Assembly: GCA_944358355.1 (NCBI GenBank)
Contig: CALVQY010000011.1
Span: forward strand, 1 to 42,912
Direction of reading: 5' to 3'
Origin: an uncultured Bacilli bacterium
Lineage (GTDB): Bacteria > Bacillota_I > Bacilli_A > RF39 > UBA660
Length of the DNA stretch: 42,912 bases
A model generated the notes under the pieces. The model saw nothing but the letters and a program-made list of their open reading frames with translations. It had not been told where the DNA came from and made no database searches. Positions 1 through 7,224 of the stretch are shown one piece after another. How positions within the stretch are numbered: the stretch's first letter is position 1; each line of letters starts with the position of its first letter. Made by a program: the position numbers and the translations under genes.

Positions 1-69
1 ATACACTATTGGTCGTACTTTTATATATACTTTTTCCTTATTTTTCAATGCCTTAACTAAAACTGTCCG
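1..69 (-). pseudogene. Remnant of a fibronectin-III-like tail after the stop of the secreted protein
   Basis: Directly after the stop codon at 70-72 the same frame stays open to the window edge. It encodes a Lys/Val-rich stretch ending in YIKVRPIVY, which resembles the last strands of fibronectin type III modules in Bacillota surface proteins. The paralogue at 23528-25075 continues past the equivalent point into an Ig-like domain and a membrane anchor. I infer that this gene once continued too and was cut by the stop or recombined. Only 23 codons are visible, so the domain call is weak. Confidence 0.3.
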
Positions 70-1275
70 TTACTCAGCTAACATATATGGATTATCTATT
101 GTTCCATCGCCAATTAGTGTACAGTTTTCAGTTGTCAGATTGATAACTGGACGCACAGCGCCGTTATAATTCACATAGTTGCTATACAAGCTGTCAATCT
201 CAAACCAAACACGAGCATCACCATCAACAAAGTCGGACGGTGTCATACTCCAATAAGATAGCCCAGATGCTCCTGGATTTAAATAACTATTTCCGACTAC
301 TCCGATATTTTCTCCGGCATAGACTAGCTCATCGGCTGCTATAAGCCCAGCTTTTAATCTATAACTTCCTCCATAACTTTCACTTGTATCAGGACATATA
401 AAACTTGGTGCATTATCTTTGGAAAAATTATATCTTGCTTGTCCTAATCTATCATAACTTGAAAAAATATTCATACCAAATGTTTCATCATATCTATATC
501 CACTACTATCACTACAGTATCTTCCTAATATTACTTTACTATCATATAAACTATTACTTCCTAACGTATTATTATACCATGTATCTACTTCTTTCTTTAT
601 ATAACTATCTGTTCCATTATCATAGGTATATCCACTATATTTAGCATCATTACCACTTAAATTATATGGTGTACTGCCAACTCCACATAATAAATTTCCT
701 GAACCTCCTATATTCATATGAGATATTTCTCCTGTACTTATATTTACACAATTATTATAAGTAAGTCTTATACTGCCATCACCATTTACTCTTATTATCT
801 TCCAGTACATCTTTTCTCCTTTAGATGCTATCTTTAATGGCTGACAATATTCCTCATTACTTTCAACTTCTATACAACTCTCTTTTGTTTGAAAATATAA
901 ACCATTACTACCATACACATAATAATCTTCATCATATGTTCCAAATACTAAGTTATTATTATCTATATCTCCTCTATAATAATATGTTGTTCCATCTTCA
1001 TCTTCTGCACTATATAAACCATTTGTTATATAATCAGGATTTACTTCTGAAACTCTATACTGTTTTCCATTACTTGCATAATTAAACATTTTTGGTATCT
1101 CAGTCTTTAATTCATTATCACTTAATATCTTATTTAAGACTAAGTTACTTGTATTTCCTGCCTTATATTCACTACTTTCTACTATTATCCTTTTATCAAT
1201 CATTCCTAAATAATTTATATTTAGTGTTACTATAAATATAAACACTAACATTAATATCTTCTTTATTCTTTGCAT
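70..1275 (-). CDS. Secreted surface protein, paralogue of 23528-25075, shortened
   Basis: The 401-residue product has a basic N-terminus and a hydrophobic segment at about residues 6-25, so it is a signal peptide or N-terminal anchor. Its C-terminal half (about 230-400) carries YWSMTPS, RPVINLTTE and GDGTIDNPY. This pattern is common in uncharacterised surface proteins of gut Bacillota (DUF6273-like; not certain). The whole length aligns with the 515-residue protein at 23528-25075, but the Ig-like domain and C-terminal membrane helix are absent, so nothing visible anchors it. AGGAGGAA precedes the ATG. Expression should come from the promoter at 1335-1363, inside a leader repeat shared with the BspA-like gene at 17416-19200. 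The molecular function is unknown. Confidence 0.7.
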   Translation of the reverse strand: MQRIKKILMLVFIFIVTLNINYLGMIDKRIIVESSEYKAGNTSNLVLNKILSDNELKTEIPKMFNYASNGKQYRVSEVNPDYITNGLYSAEDEDGTTYYYRGDIDNNNLVFGTYDEDYYVYGSNGLYFQTKESCIEVESNEEYCQPLKIASKGEKMYWKIIRVNGDGSIRLTYNNCVNISTGEISHMNIGGSGNLLCGVGSTPYNLSGNDAKYSGYTYDNGTDSYIKKEVDTWYNNTLGSNSLYDSKVILGRYCSDSSGYRYDETFGMNIFSSYDRLGQARYNFSKDNAPSFICPDTSESYGGSYRLKAGLIAADELVYAGENIGVVGNSYLNPGASGLSYWSMTPSDFVDGDARVWFEIDSLYSNYVNYNGAVRPVINLTTENCTLIGDGTIDNPYMLAE

Positions 1276-1334
1276 AAAAACTTCCTCCTATTTTTAATAA
1301 GCCTACCCAATTATTTATATTTTATACTATTTAA

Positions 1335-1363
1335 ATTTTAACACATAAAGTCCTATATATCAA
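1335..1363 (-). promoter_or_regulatory. Sigma-A promoter of the 401-residue secreted protein
   Basis: TTGATA (1358-1363), a 17-bp spacer and TAAAAT (1335-1340) on the minus strand, about 60 bp before the start codon. The second copy at 19256-19284 has the identical -35 and spacer, with TACTAT as -10. Confidence 0.75.
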
Positions 1364-1376
1364 ATATTTTGACACA

Positions 1377-1408
1377 TCAAAAAGAACAGAATACACTTAT
1401 CCTGCTCT
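1377..1408 (-). terminator. Terminator-like hairpin inside the leader repeat
   Basis: AGAGCAGGAT and ATTCTGTTCT pair with G-U wobbles around AAGTGT, followed by CTTTTTG. In the second copy (19302-19327) the arms differ but still pair. The hairpin lies between the G-tract and the promoter, so it would end an upstream transcript or attenuate one that starts above it. Confidence 0.45.
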
Positions 1409-1510
1409 TATATCATAATGAAAGAAAGTATTATTAATGTTTAAACTATCATTTAGGTAATTCCCCCCCCCCAGGTAACAGATTGTAAACCAGTGATAGA
1501 TGCATGTAGA

Positions 1511-1553
1511 TTGACGAATTATTTTACCCCAGAATTGACGAATTATTTTACCC
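1511..1553. repeat. Two identical 19-bp direct repeats, possible IS-end remnant
   Basis: TTGACGAATTATTTTACCC occurs at 1511-1529 and again at 1535-1553, with a 24-bp period. Multiple short direct repeats of this kind are found at the ends of IS21-type elements. No transposase is present, so a remnant is only a suggestion. Confidence 0.35.
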
Positions 1554-1686
1554 TGGAAATTAAAATTAGCCATATCTACTACTTCCCTTCTTTTTCCTAT
1601 CTTTTATACTTACATTCTATCACAGTAAACCTGTTGTTGTCTATCTTTTTTATTTACCATCTATCAAAACCAAATACTAATCATAT

Positions 1687-2016
1687 CTATGAACTAACCG
1701 CTTCATTAAGCATATTAAAAAAAGCATTCATCCCTTTATTAAAAGCAGTTTCTATTAAGTAAGATAAATCAAGTCCTAATTTTGAGACCTTATTATCATA
1801 ATTAACTTTATCTTTATTAAGATAATCTTTAATCGTTACATCCTTCCCTTCTTTTATATCTTCTTCATATTCCTTTATCTGTTCTTCACTTAACATATTT
1901 TCTCTATTTCTCGTATATTCATTATATCCACTCACTTGCATAAAATACAAAACAAAGAAAAGAAAAACTAAAATCAATACTATTAATCTTATTATATTAA
2001 GCTTAGTCTTAGTCAT
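1687..2016 (-). CDS. Small membrane protein in the gpr-spoIIP operon (positional match to YqxA)
   Basis: The 109-residue protein has one transmembrane helix at about residues 8-27 and a charged extracytoplasmic part with many Glu and Lys. Its start overlaps the end of spoIIP by 8 bp, which implies translational coupling. In Bacillus a small single-pass protein (YqxA) follows gpr-spoIIP, so position, size and topology match. I cannot see convincing sequence similarity, so the homology is inferred from context. A role in sporulation alongside SpoIIP is likely. Confidence 0.6.
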   Translation of the reverse strand: MTKTKLNIIRLIVLILVFLFFVLYFMQVSGYNEYTRNRENMLSEEQIKEYEEDIKEGKDVTIKDYLNKDKVNYDNKVSKLGLDLSYLIETAFNKGMNAFFNMLNEAVSS

Positions 2017-2968
2017 TATTAATCACCTCTGTTAATACTTCACTTAATACTAATAATGTTTCATAAACTTCATCTATTGTATTTTCAGGTCCTCCTATTT
2101 CTATTAAAATAACTCTATTAGAAAAGTCTTGATTATAAACCCCATTTACTCCTTCTCCAGCTTTTTCATATATACCTTTAGATAATCCTGGCACTTTAGT
2201 ATTTATTAACTCACTTATTCTATTACTAAACTCTAAATTACTTTGATAATTAGGATTTTCTAATCCTACTAAGAACATAACTTTAGCATAATTCTTATTA
2301 TTATAATTTAAAGTAGTTTTATCATAACCTATAGAATCTCTATGAATATCAATAAAATACTCTAAAGTAGGATTATTCTTCTTAGCTTCTTCCATTAAAA
2401 CTCTACTAGCCTTATAACTCCCTGCATAATTTAGTCCTAAGCTACTTCTAATACTACTAATAGTTTGTTCTTCTATTAAGACACTAAAACCATTCTTTTC
2501 TAATTCTTCTTTCAAAACATAATCAGATAACTTAACTGTTGGCATAACACTATATTCTGCAAAAGAAGTTGGTGTATATTCTTCTGTATCATGAGAATTA
2601 TATAAATATATAGTAGGAGAAGTATTTTCTATATTATTTACTTTCTTAACTTTTTCTTCTGTTTTAACATCTTTAGTTAACCCTTTAAAATTAGTATCTA
2701 AAATAGAAAGAGGATCAGATAAATCCAAATCTATTAACTTTGTCATAATTCTATGAAAATAACTATAATTAGATTTACTATTAATAATAAAAGGATTATT
2801 ATTTTCTATTAGAAAAGTTACTAACTCTTTATTTTGATAAGGAAGATTATATTTAGATAATACTTTAATAGTTATTAAAAATGAGAAAAAGACACTAATA
2901 AAGAAGAAAATAACTTTAAATTTTATTTTTTTATGTTTTTTATTCTTAGATACAAATTTCTTCTTCAT
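2009..2968 (-). CDS. spoIIP: Stage II sporulation protein P
   Basis: SpoIIP is a cell-wall amidase/endopeptidase that, with SpoIID and SpoIIM, remodels septal peptidoglycan during engulfment. The 319-residue protein has a Lys-rich start, a membrane helix at about residues 18-38, a linker, and a C-terminal SpoIIP domain (about 115-315). The domain carries YNSHDTEEY (metal-binding His and Glu), a DIHRDSIG motif and a late IEIGGPENT strand, all at the usual places in the amidase_3-like fold. The length is typical of short SpoIIP proteins. It lies 55 bp after gpr, and the ribosome-binding site AAAGGAG sits directly after a small hairpin (8-bp stem TTTATTAC/GTAATAAA). Sporulation-specific expression is expected, but I did not find a clear sigma-F/G promoter. 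Confidence 0.93.
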   Translation of the reverse strand: MKKKFVSKNKKHKKIKFKVIFFFISVFFSFLITIKVLSKYNLPYQNKELVTFLIENNNPFIINSKSNYSYFHRIMTKLIDLDLSDPLSILDTNFKGLTKDVKTEEKVKKVNNIENTSPTIYLYNSHDTEEYTPTSFAEYSVMPTVKLSDYVLKEELEKNGFSVLIEEQTISSIRSSLGLNYAGSYKASRVLMEEAKKNNPTLEYFIDIHRDSIGYDKTTLNYNNKNYAKVMFLVGLENPNYQSNLEFSNRISELINTKVPGLSKGIYEKAGEGVNGVYNQDFSNRVILIEIGGPENTIDEVYETLLVLSEVLTEVINND

Positions 2969-3023
2969 AATAAAAATCTCCTTTATTACATAGTAATAAA
3001 AGAGTCCTTAAAATTATGTCGAA

Positions 3024-4052
3024 TTAGTTTAATTCTAAGCTTTTATTTAAAGCTTTAGATAAAAGTTCACTCAACTTAGTAATAACAAAATCTATTTCTT
3101 TAGGAGTAACTAAAAGATTATATCCTAAAGGTGTTAATACTTCGGTTATTAAAGCTTTAATCTCATCATCAGATAAATCTCCAATAAGCCCCATAACTTC
3201 TTTTCTTTCTTCTTTATTTAAAGTCTTATCATGATCTTTATAATTTCTATTAATAGTAGGAACTAATTTTAATTTTTTATTATTAATATTTTCTTTTTCA
3301 TAAGAAAAATGTCTAAAAATATAATTAATAGTATTACTTACAATCGTTGTAGCATCAACAACTGTAGGAATTCCTATAGCAATAACTGGTAGGCCTAAAG
3401 CTTCTTTACTTATTTCAAATCTATTATTTAAAAGCCCACTTCCAGGATGTATCCCTGTATCAGTAAGTTGAATTGTTTTATTAATACGTTCAAGACTAGA
3501 TGCTGCTAGAGCATCTATAACTATTAAAAAGTTAGGTTTAACTTTCTCTATTACTCCTTCTATTATTTCTTTAGTTTCAATACCAGTAGTCCCCATAACT
3601 CCTGGTACTATTGAAGAAATAACACGATATTTTTTATCTAAAGGAAGTCCTAATTCTACAATCTGTCTTGTTATTTTAATAGAATCTATTGTAAGAGGTC
3701 CTAAAGCATCAGGTGTCGCTTTTCTATTACCTAAACCTACTATTAAGACACTATCACTATTTTTAATATTAATACTCTTAAGTAAATCTTTTAAAGCTTT
3801 TATCGTAACATCTAATAGTTTAGCAAAGTTATTTTCATCAGTAACATCATCAAAGTAAATAGTCTTATAAATCCCTTCTTTTTTATCTATAATCTTCGCT
3901 CTATCTTTATCTAATTCTATTGTTTCTATTTTAATATCATCATAAACTTCTTCATATCTCTTATAGTCTTTAATATTACTTAAATGTTCAACAATCAAAT
4001 CAGTTCTAATTCTATATTTACTTAAATCTATCTCATGCATAATAACAATCAC
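3024..4052 (-). CDS. gpr: Germination protease GPR (spore protease)
   Basis: GPR is made as a zymogen in the forespore and degrades small acid-soluble spore proteins during germination. The 342-residue protein shows the family blocks KYRIRTDLIVE near the N-terminus (the region removed on activation), VGLGNRKATPDALGP, VPGVMGTTGIET, VIDALAA, TDTGIHPGSGLLNNR and IAIGIPTVVDATT. These contain the conserved Asp residues of this aspartic-type peptidase family. A GTG start at 4052 has AAAGGA close by; an in-frame ATG at 4040 is an alternative. Divergence from rpsT and the downstream spoIIP reproduce the Bacillus gene order. The presence of gpr argues that the organism can form spores. Confidence 0.95.
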   Translation of the reverse strand: MIVIMHEIDLSKYRIRTDLIVEHLSNIKDYKRYEEVYDDIKIETIELDKDRAKIIDKKEGIYKTIYFDDVTDENNFAKLLDVTIKALKDLLKSINIKNSDSVLIVGLGNRKATPDALGPLTIDSIKITRQIVELGLPLDKKYRVISSIVPGVMGTTGIETKEIIEGVIEKVKPNFLIVIDALAASSLERINKTIQLTDTGIHPGSGLLNNRFEISKEALGLPVIAIGIPTVVDATTIVSNTINYIFRHFSYEKENINNKKLKLVPTINRNYKDHDKTLNKEERKEVMGLIGDLSDDEIKALITEVLTPLGYNLLVTPKEIDFVITKLSELLSKALNKSLELN

Positions 4053-4096
4053 TATTTCCTTTCTTTTATATTATTTACAAAAGATTAAGAAAATAT

Positions 4097-4125
4097 TTGC
4101 AAAATCCCTTATAATTTGTTAAAAT
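4097..4125 (+). promoter_or_regulatory. Sigma-A promoter of rpsT
   Basis: TTGCAA (4097-4102), 17-bp spacer, TAAAAT (4120-4125). The predicted start point near 4132 lies after the ATT/ATG region at 4130, which rules out a longer S20 reading frame. Confidence 0.75.
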
Positions 4126-4156
4126 TAGATTGTTTACAAAAAGTGAGGTGAAAAAC

Positions 4157-4420
4157 ATGCCAAATATTAGAAGTGCTAAGAAAAGAGTACGTAGTAATGC
4201 TAGAAAAGCAGATGTTAATACTTTAGTTAGATCTAGTATGAGAACTGCTATCAAAAATGTTGAAAAAACAGTAGTATCTGGTAATAAGGATGAAGCAGCT
4301 AATAAGTTAAATATTGCATTACAAAGAATTGATAAAGCTTGTACTAGTGGACTTGTTCATAAGAATAAAGCTGCTAGATTAAAATCAAGACTTACTAAAG
4401 CAGTAAATAGTATGAACTAA
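4157..4420 (+). CDS. rpsT: 30S ribosomal protein S20
   Basis: S20 binds the 5' domain of 16S rRNA early in 30S assembly. The protein is 87 residues, the standard length, starts MPNIRSAKKRVR and is rich in Lys, Arg and Ala throughout. I chose the ATG at 4157 because AGTGAGGTG precedes it at the right distance, because every S20 starts this way, and because the promoter at 4097-4125 leaves no room for an upstream start. It is monocistronic, with a strong terminator directly after the stop. Confidence 0.97.
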   Translation: MPNIRSAKKRVRSNARKADVNTLVRSSMRTAIKNVEKTVVSGNKDEAANKLNIALQRIDKACTSGLVHKNKAARLKSRLTKAVNSMN

Positions 4421-4460
4421 AAAAAGAAATGTGGATAGTGTACACGCACATTTCTTTTTT
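4421..4460. terminator. Bidirectional terminator between rpsT and rfbB
   Basis: An 11-bp perfect stem AAAGAAATGTG/CACATTTCTTT with a 13-base loop, a T run on one side and an A run on the other. It can serve both convergent genes. Confidence 0.9.
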
Positions 4461-4462
4461 AT

Positions 4463-5464
4463 TTACTTATAAGCATCTCTATAAGTACCATTCTTAATAT
4501 CATCAATCCAAGCCTTATTATTTAAGTACCAATCGATTGTTTCTTTAATACCATCTTCAAAATTATAAGTAAGGTCCCAACCTAATTCTTTTTCTACTTT
4601 ACTAGAATCAATCGCATATCTTAAATCATGACCCTTTCTATCTTCAACAAAAGTAATTAAATCTTCACTCTTACCCATTTGTTTTAATATGGTCTTAACT
4701 ATATCTATATTATGTCTTTCAGAGTGCCCTCCTAAATTATATACTTCCCCTACTTTACCTTTTCTTACAATTAAGTCAACACCAATATTATGGTCTTTAA
4801 CATGAATCCAATCTCTTACATTCTCTCCTGTTCCATAAACAGGTATTTTTTCATTGTTTAAAGCTTTCATAATAGTAAGAGGTATTAACTTCTCTGGAAA
4901 TTGATATGGGCCGTAATTATTAGAACATCTACTAATAGTAACAGGAAGTCCATAAGTACGATAATATGCCATAACAAGTAAATCAGCACTAGCTTTACTA
5001 GTAGAATATGGACTTGATGTATGAAGAGGAGTATCTTCTGTAAATAATAAATCAGGTCTATCTAAAGGTAAATCTCCATATACCTCATCAGTTGATATTT
5101 GATGATATCTTTTGACATTATATTTAAGTGAAGCATCCATTAATATTTCTGTACCTATTATATTAGTAGTTAAAAATATCTCAGGATTTTTAATAGAATT
5201 ATCAACATGAGACTCTGCTGCAAAATTAATTACAACATCAAACTTCTCTTCACTAAATAGTTTATCTATAAAACTTCTATCAGTAATATCTCCTTTTACG
5301 AATTTATAGTTATCTTTTCCTTCTAAATCTTTAATATTATTATAATTACCTGCATAAGTAAGAGCATCTAAACATACAAAATAATCATCTTTATATTTAT
5401 CGGTAACATAATGTAAGTAATTACTACCAATAAATCCTGCTCCTCCAGTAATTAAAAATTTCAT
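4463..5464 (-). CDS. rfbB: dTDP-glucose 4,6-dehydratase
   Basis: The enzyme converts dTDP-D-glucose to dTDP-4-keto-6-deoxy-D-glucose, the second step of dTDP-rhamnose and related deoxysugar synthesis. The 333-residue extended short-chain dehydrogenase shows GGAGFIGS (NAD-binding loop, residues 7-14), FAAESHVD, STDEVYGD and the catalytic YSTSK, plus SRCSNNYGPYQ in the substrate region. AGGAAGGTGATAAG precedes the ATG. None of the usual partners (rfbA, rfbC, rfbD) is adjacent, so it is a lone gene here. The pathway must be completed elsewhere or the 4-keto sugar used differently. RfbB is favoured over other NDP-sugar dehydratases by length and the STDEVYGD block. Confidence 0.93.
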   Translation of the reverse strand: MKFLITGGAGFIGSNYLHYVTDKYKDDYFVCLDALTYAGNYNNIKDLEGKDNYKFVKGDITDRSFIDKLFSEEKFDVVINFAAESHVDNSIKNPEIFLTTNIIGTEILMDASLKYNVKRYHQISTDEVYGDLPLDRPDLLFTEDTPLHTSSPYSTSKASADLLVMAYYRTYGLPVTISRCSNNYGPYQFPEKLIPLTIMKALNNEKIPVYGTGENVRDWIHVKDHNIGVDLIVRKGKVGEVYNLGGHSERHNIDIVKTILKQMGKSEDLITFVEDRKGHDLRYAIDSSKVEKELGWDLTYNFEDGIKETIDWYLNNKAWIDDIKNGTYRDAYK

Positions 5465-5518
5465 CTTATCACCTTCCTAACATAAGTTTATCAAAAATAT
5501 CTTAAAATTGATATAAAT

Positions 5519-5547
5519 TTGACAAAATTTATGTTAAAATATAAAAC
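5519..5547 (+). promoter_or_regulatory. Sigma-A promoter of the HExxH protein
   Basis: TTGACA (5519-5524), 17-bp spacer, TAAAAC (5542-5547). The start point near 5555 supports translation from 5570 rather than from any upstream codon. Confidence 0.6.
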
Positions 5548-5569
5548 GCTTAAGAAAGAAGGGATAATT

Positions 5570-6502
5570 ATGAATGAATTATACGAAAAATGTCAAAGTT
5601 TAGTAGATAAAAATTTAAAAGGAAATGTTGATAAAGAAAATTTAAATATTTTATATGCATCTGTTCTTGCAATATTTCTATTAAAGCCAGAACTTACTTT
5701 AAAGAAACTACCAAATATATTAAATAGTTTAAATTTAATAGTTGGTGATAAAAGTGTATTAAATTTAGCGATTGATAATATTGAAGGAATAGATGATACT
5801 GAAATATTGAAGAGTGCTGGCGCTGTTATTACAAGAAGTATTAATTATGATGAAGAAACTGGAAACATTTCTCTAGATAATTATTTAATATTATCAAAAG
5901 ACAACAAAAGAGTTAATAAAGCAGAAGCACTCATGAAAATTACTCATGAATTATTTCATTTATTAAGACAAGGAAGTATCACTAAAAATGATAAAGAAAT
6001 AAAAGATATAGAAGGAATATCTATTTATACTTTCAATTTAGAAACTAAAGTATTAAAAAGAAAACATATGCAAGTAGAAGAAGCGATTGTTCAATCTTAT
6101 ACAAATGAAGCTTTAAATTTATTGAAAGATTATTTAAATAATAACAACATTAATGACTTTCTTAAAGGATTACAAAAAGAGTTAAGCAACTTCTCATACG
6201 ACGCATATGATTTGCATCTAAATATTTTAAATATATATAAAAGAAATCCTAAGATAGAAGAACTAATAGATGAGACTTTTGAAAACTTTGAAACACCATC
6301 TAAGCTAGCTAAATATATAAATAGTGTAATGACATCATCATCAGCTTTTACAAAAATGTCCAAAAATTTAGATAAATTAATAGAAAATATGAATAATGGT
6401 AATGTATCAAATATTGAAAACACCAAAAATATCTATTTAAATATGCTAAAAGATGCAAAAGAGTTTTTAGATAGAAGCCAAAATAAATACAAAAAATTAT
6501 AG
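5570..6502 (+). CDS. Uncharacterised HExxH protein, probable zinc metallopeptidase
   Basis: I do not recognise the family. The 310-residue soluble protein contains ITHELFHLLRQ, a textbook HExxH zinc motif in a predicted helix. About 50 residues later comes an acidic helix (QVEEAIVQSYTNEAL) whose Glu could be the third ligand, as in gluzincins and ImmA/IrrE-like proteases. The C-terminal third is helical and Lys/Asn-rich. There is no signal peptide, so it probably acts in the cytoplasm. GAAGGGAT precedes the ATG at 5570. The 3' end overlaps the convergent type III toxin gene by 6 bp. It has its own promoter, so it need not belong to that module. Confidence 0.6.
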   Translation: MNELYEKCQSLVDKNLKGNVDKENLNILYASVLAIFLLKPELTLKKLPNILNSLNLIVGDKSVLNLAIDNIEGIDDTEILKSAGAVITRSINYDEETGNISLDNYLILSKDNKRVNKAEALMKITHELFHLLRQGSITKNDKEIKDIEGISIYTFNLETKVLKRKHMQVEEAIVQSYTNEALNLLKDYLNNNNINDFLKGLQKELSNFSYDAYDLHLNILNIYKRNPKIEELIDETFENFETPSKLAKYINSVMTSSSAFTKMSKNLDKLIENMNNGNVSNIENTKNIYLNMLKDAKEFLDRSQNKYKKL

Positions 6503-6967
6503 ATTTTTTTCTTCAAGCATCATTTCTTTAATTTTATCAATATCAGGGAAAAACAAATTAATCCCCTGCTTTTTTAAAGATAATAAATAATTAAAATTGC
6601 TCGTTATTTCATCTTTTAATGTATCTATTACCTTAAGTGGCTTCCCATTTACTATATGTGGATGATCTATATACTTTTCTAATGTAGGAAATGCATTTTG
6701 TAATAATATAACTGATTTTTTATTGGCGATTTCTCTTATCATTATTGAACGACAATCCCCATATTTTTTAACCTTTTTATCTATTATAGGTTGATATTTG
6801 GAAACTTTACTACTCAAAGGAATAAACCATAATATATCTTTATCTTTAATTGTAAAGTAAGTGGGCCTAGCCCGACCTTTTTCATGATTTATCATTAAAC
6901 CATTGTCATTTATTTTATCAAAAAACTCATCTTTTATATGATAAATATATCCTGTTTGAACTTTCAT
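6497..6967 (-). CDS. Type III toxin-antitoxin endoribonuclease (CptN/ToxN-like)
   Basis: Type III toxins are small endoribonucleases that cut cellular mRNA and are held inactive by their own repeat RNA, often acting in abortive phage defence. The 156-residue protein begins GYIYHIKDEFF and contains RPTYFTIKDKDILWFIPLSS, KYGDC and LLQNAFPTLEKYIDHPH. I recognise these as the CptIN/TenpIN branch of this superfamily from memory; the branch name is less sure than the superfamily. The upstream order is the classic one: promoter 7225-7253, two ~50-nt RNA repeats 7098-7196, terminator 7051-7089, then this gene with GGGGGTG eight bases before the ATG. Leaky termination should set toxin level. Confidence 0.85.
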   Translation of the reverse strand: MKVQTGYIYHIKDEFFDKINDNGLMINHEKGRARPTYFTIKDKDILWFIPLSSKVSKYQPIIDKKVKKYGDCRSIMIREIANKKSVILLQNAFPTLEKYIDHPHIVNGKPLKVIDTLKDEITSNFNYLLSLKKQGINLFFPDIDKIKEMMLEEKNL

Positions 6968-7050
6968 TTTACAAACACCCCCAAAATATTAAGTACAACT
7001 AAAATATACTATACAATAAATATGTTTGCAAGTACAAAAGTTCGTTTTTT

Positions 7051-7089
7051 CAAAAAAAAGAAAACTCTACTCAAAAGAATAAAGTTTTC
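7051..7089 (-). terminator. Terminator between antitoxin RNA and toxin gene
   Basis: GAAAACT (7083-7089, minus strand) pairs with AGTTTTC (7060-7066) around a 16-base loop, followed by a run of eight T. It sits where type III modules place the leaky terminator that limits toxin transcription. Confidence 0.8.
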
Positions 7090-7090
7090 A

Positions 7091-7218
7091 AACATTTTCG
7101 ATCGGAATAATTTGTATCCCGCACCATCCGAGAGCGGTTAACATTTCTCGATTGGAATAATTTATAACCCGCACCATCCAAGAGCGGCTAACATTTACAT
7201 ATTACATTTCTTAAATGT
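7091..7218 (-). ncRNA. Type III antitoxin RNA (two tandem pseudoknot repeats)
   Basis: Read on the minus strand there are two consecutive repeats of 50 nt (7196-7147) and 49 nt (7146-7098), then the first seven bases of a third (AAATGTT, 7097-7091). Each repeat has CCGC pairing with GCGG. A 5-base loop segment pairs with a downstream segment: TTGGA/TCCAA in repeat 1 and TCGGA/TCCGA in repeat 2. The one T-A to C-G exchange keeps pairing, so an H-type pseudoknot is supported by covariation. This is the fold known for ToxI-type antitoxins, where the toxin cuts the precursor into single-repeat units that assemble with it. A 9-bp hairpin (7201-7221) lies at the predicted 5' end. Confidence 0.88.
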
Positions 7219-7224
7219 AATAAT

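Larger units (their letters stand above)
1320..1490 (-). repeat. Leader repeat copy 1 (promoter, hairpin, G-tract)
   Basis: About 170 bp are closely shared with 19241-19405, and both copies sit just upstream of a surface-protein gene. Reading towards the gene, each copy has GTTTACAATCTGTTACC-like sequence, a G run (10 G here, 9 in the other copy), a 10-bp stem hairpin, then TTGATA-17-TAAAAT. Similarity ends abruptly on both sides. It is either a duplicated regulatory cassette or a small dispersed element. The rest of the gene-free stretch, 1554-1686, shows nothing recognisable. Confidence 0.75.

Noticed and set aside
405-1085. Plus-strand Tyr/His/Leu-rich frames opposite the 401-residue gene
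   Set aside because: Composition is typical of antisense readings of AT-rich genes; no start signals, no family, and the same pattern recurs at 24601-24828.
1383-1408. Riboswitch in the duplicated leader
   Set aside because: Only one simple hairpin is present, upstream of the promoter, with no conserved aptamer-like core.
4130-4156. Upstream extension of the S20 reading frame
   Set aside because: The promoter -10 at 4120-4125 puts the transcript start inside it, and S20 proteins begin MPNI as encoded at 4157.
6938-7141. Plus-strand frame over the type III RNA
   Set aside because: It covers the promoter-distal RNA repeats and terminator of the opposite strand and has no coding character.
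7098-7196. Reading the two ~50-bp repeats as a CRISPR array
   Set aside because: The repeats are directly adjacent without unique spacers, differ by covarying bases, and are followed by a terminator and a toxin gene.
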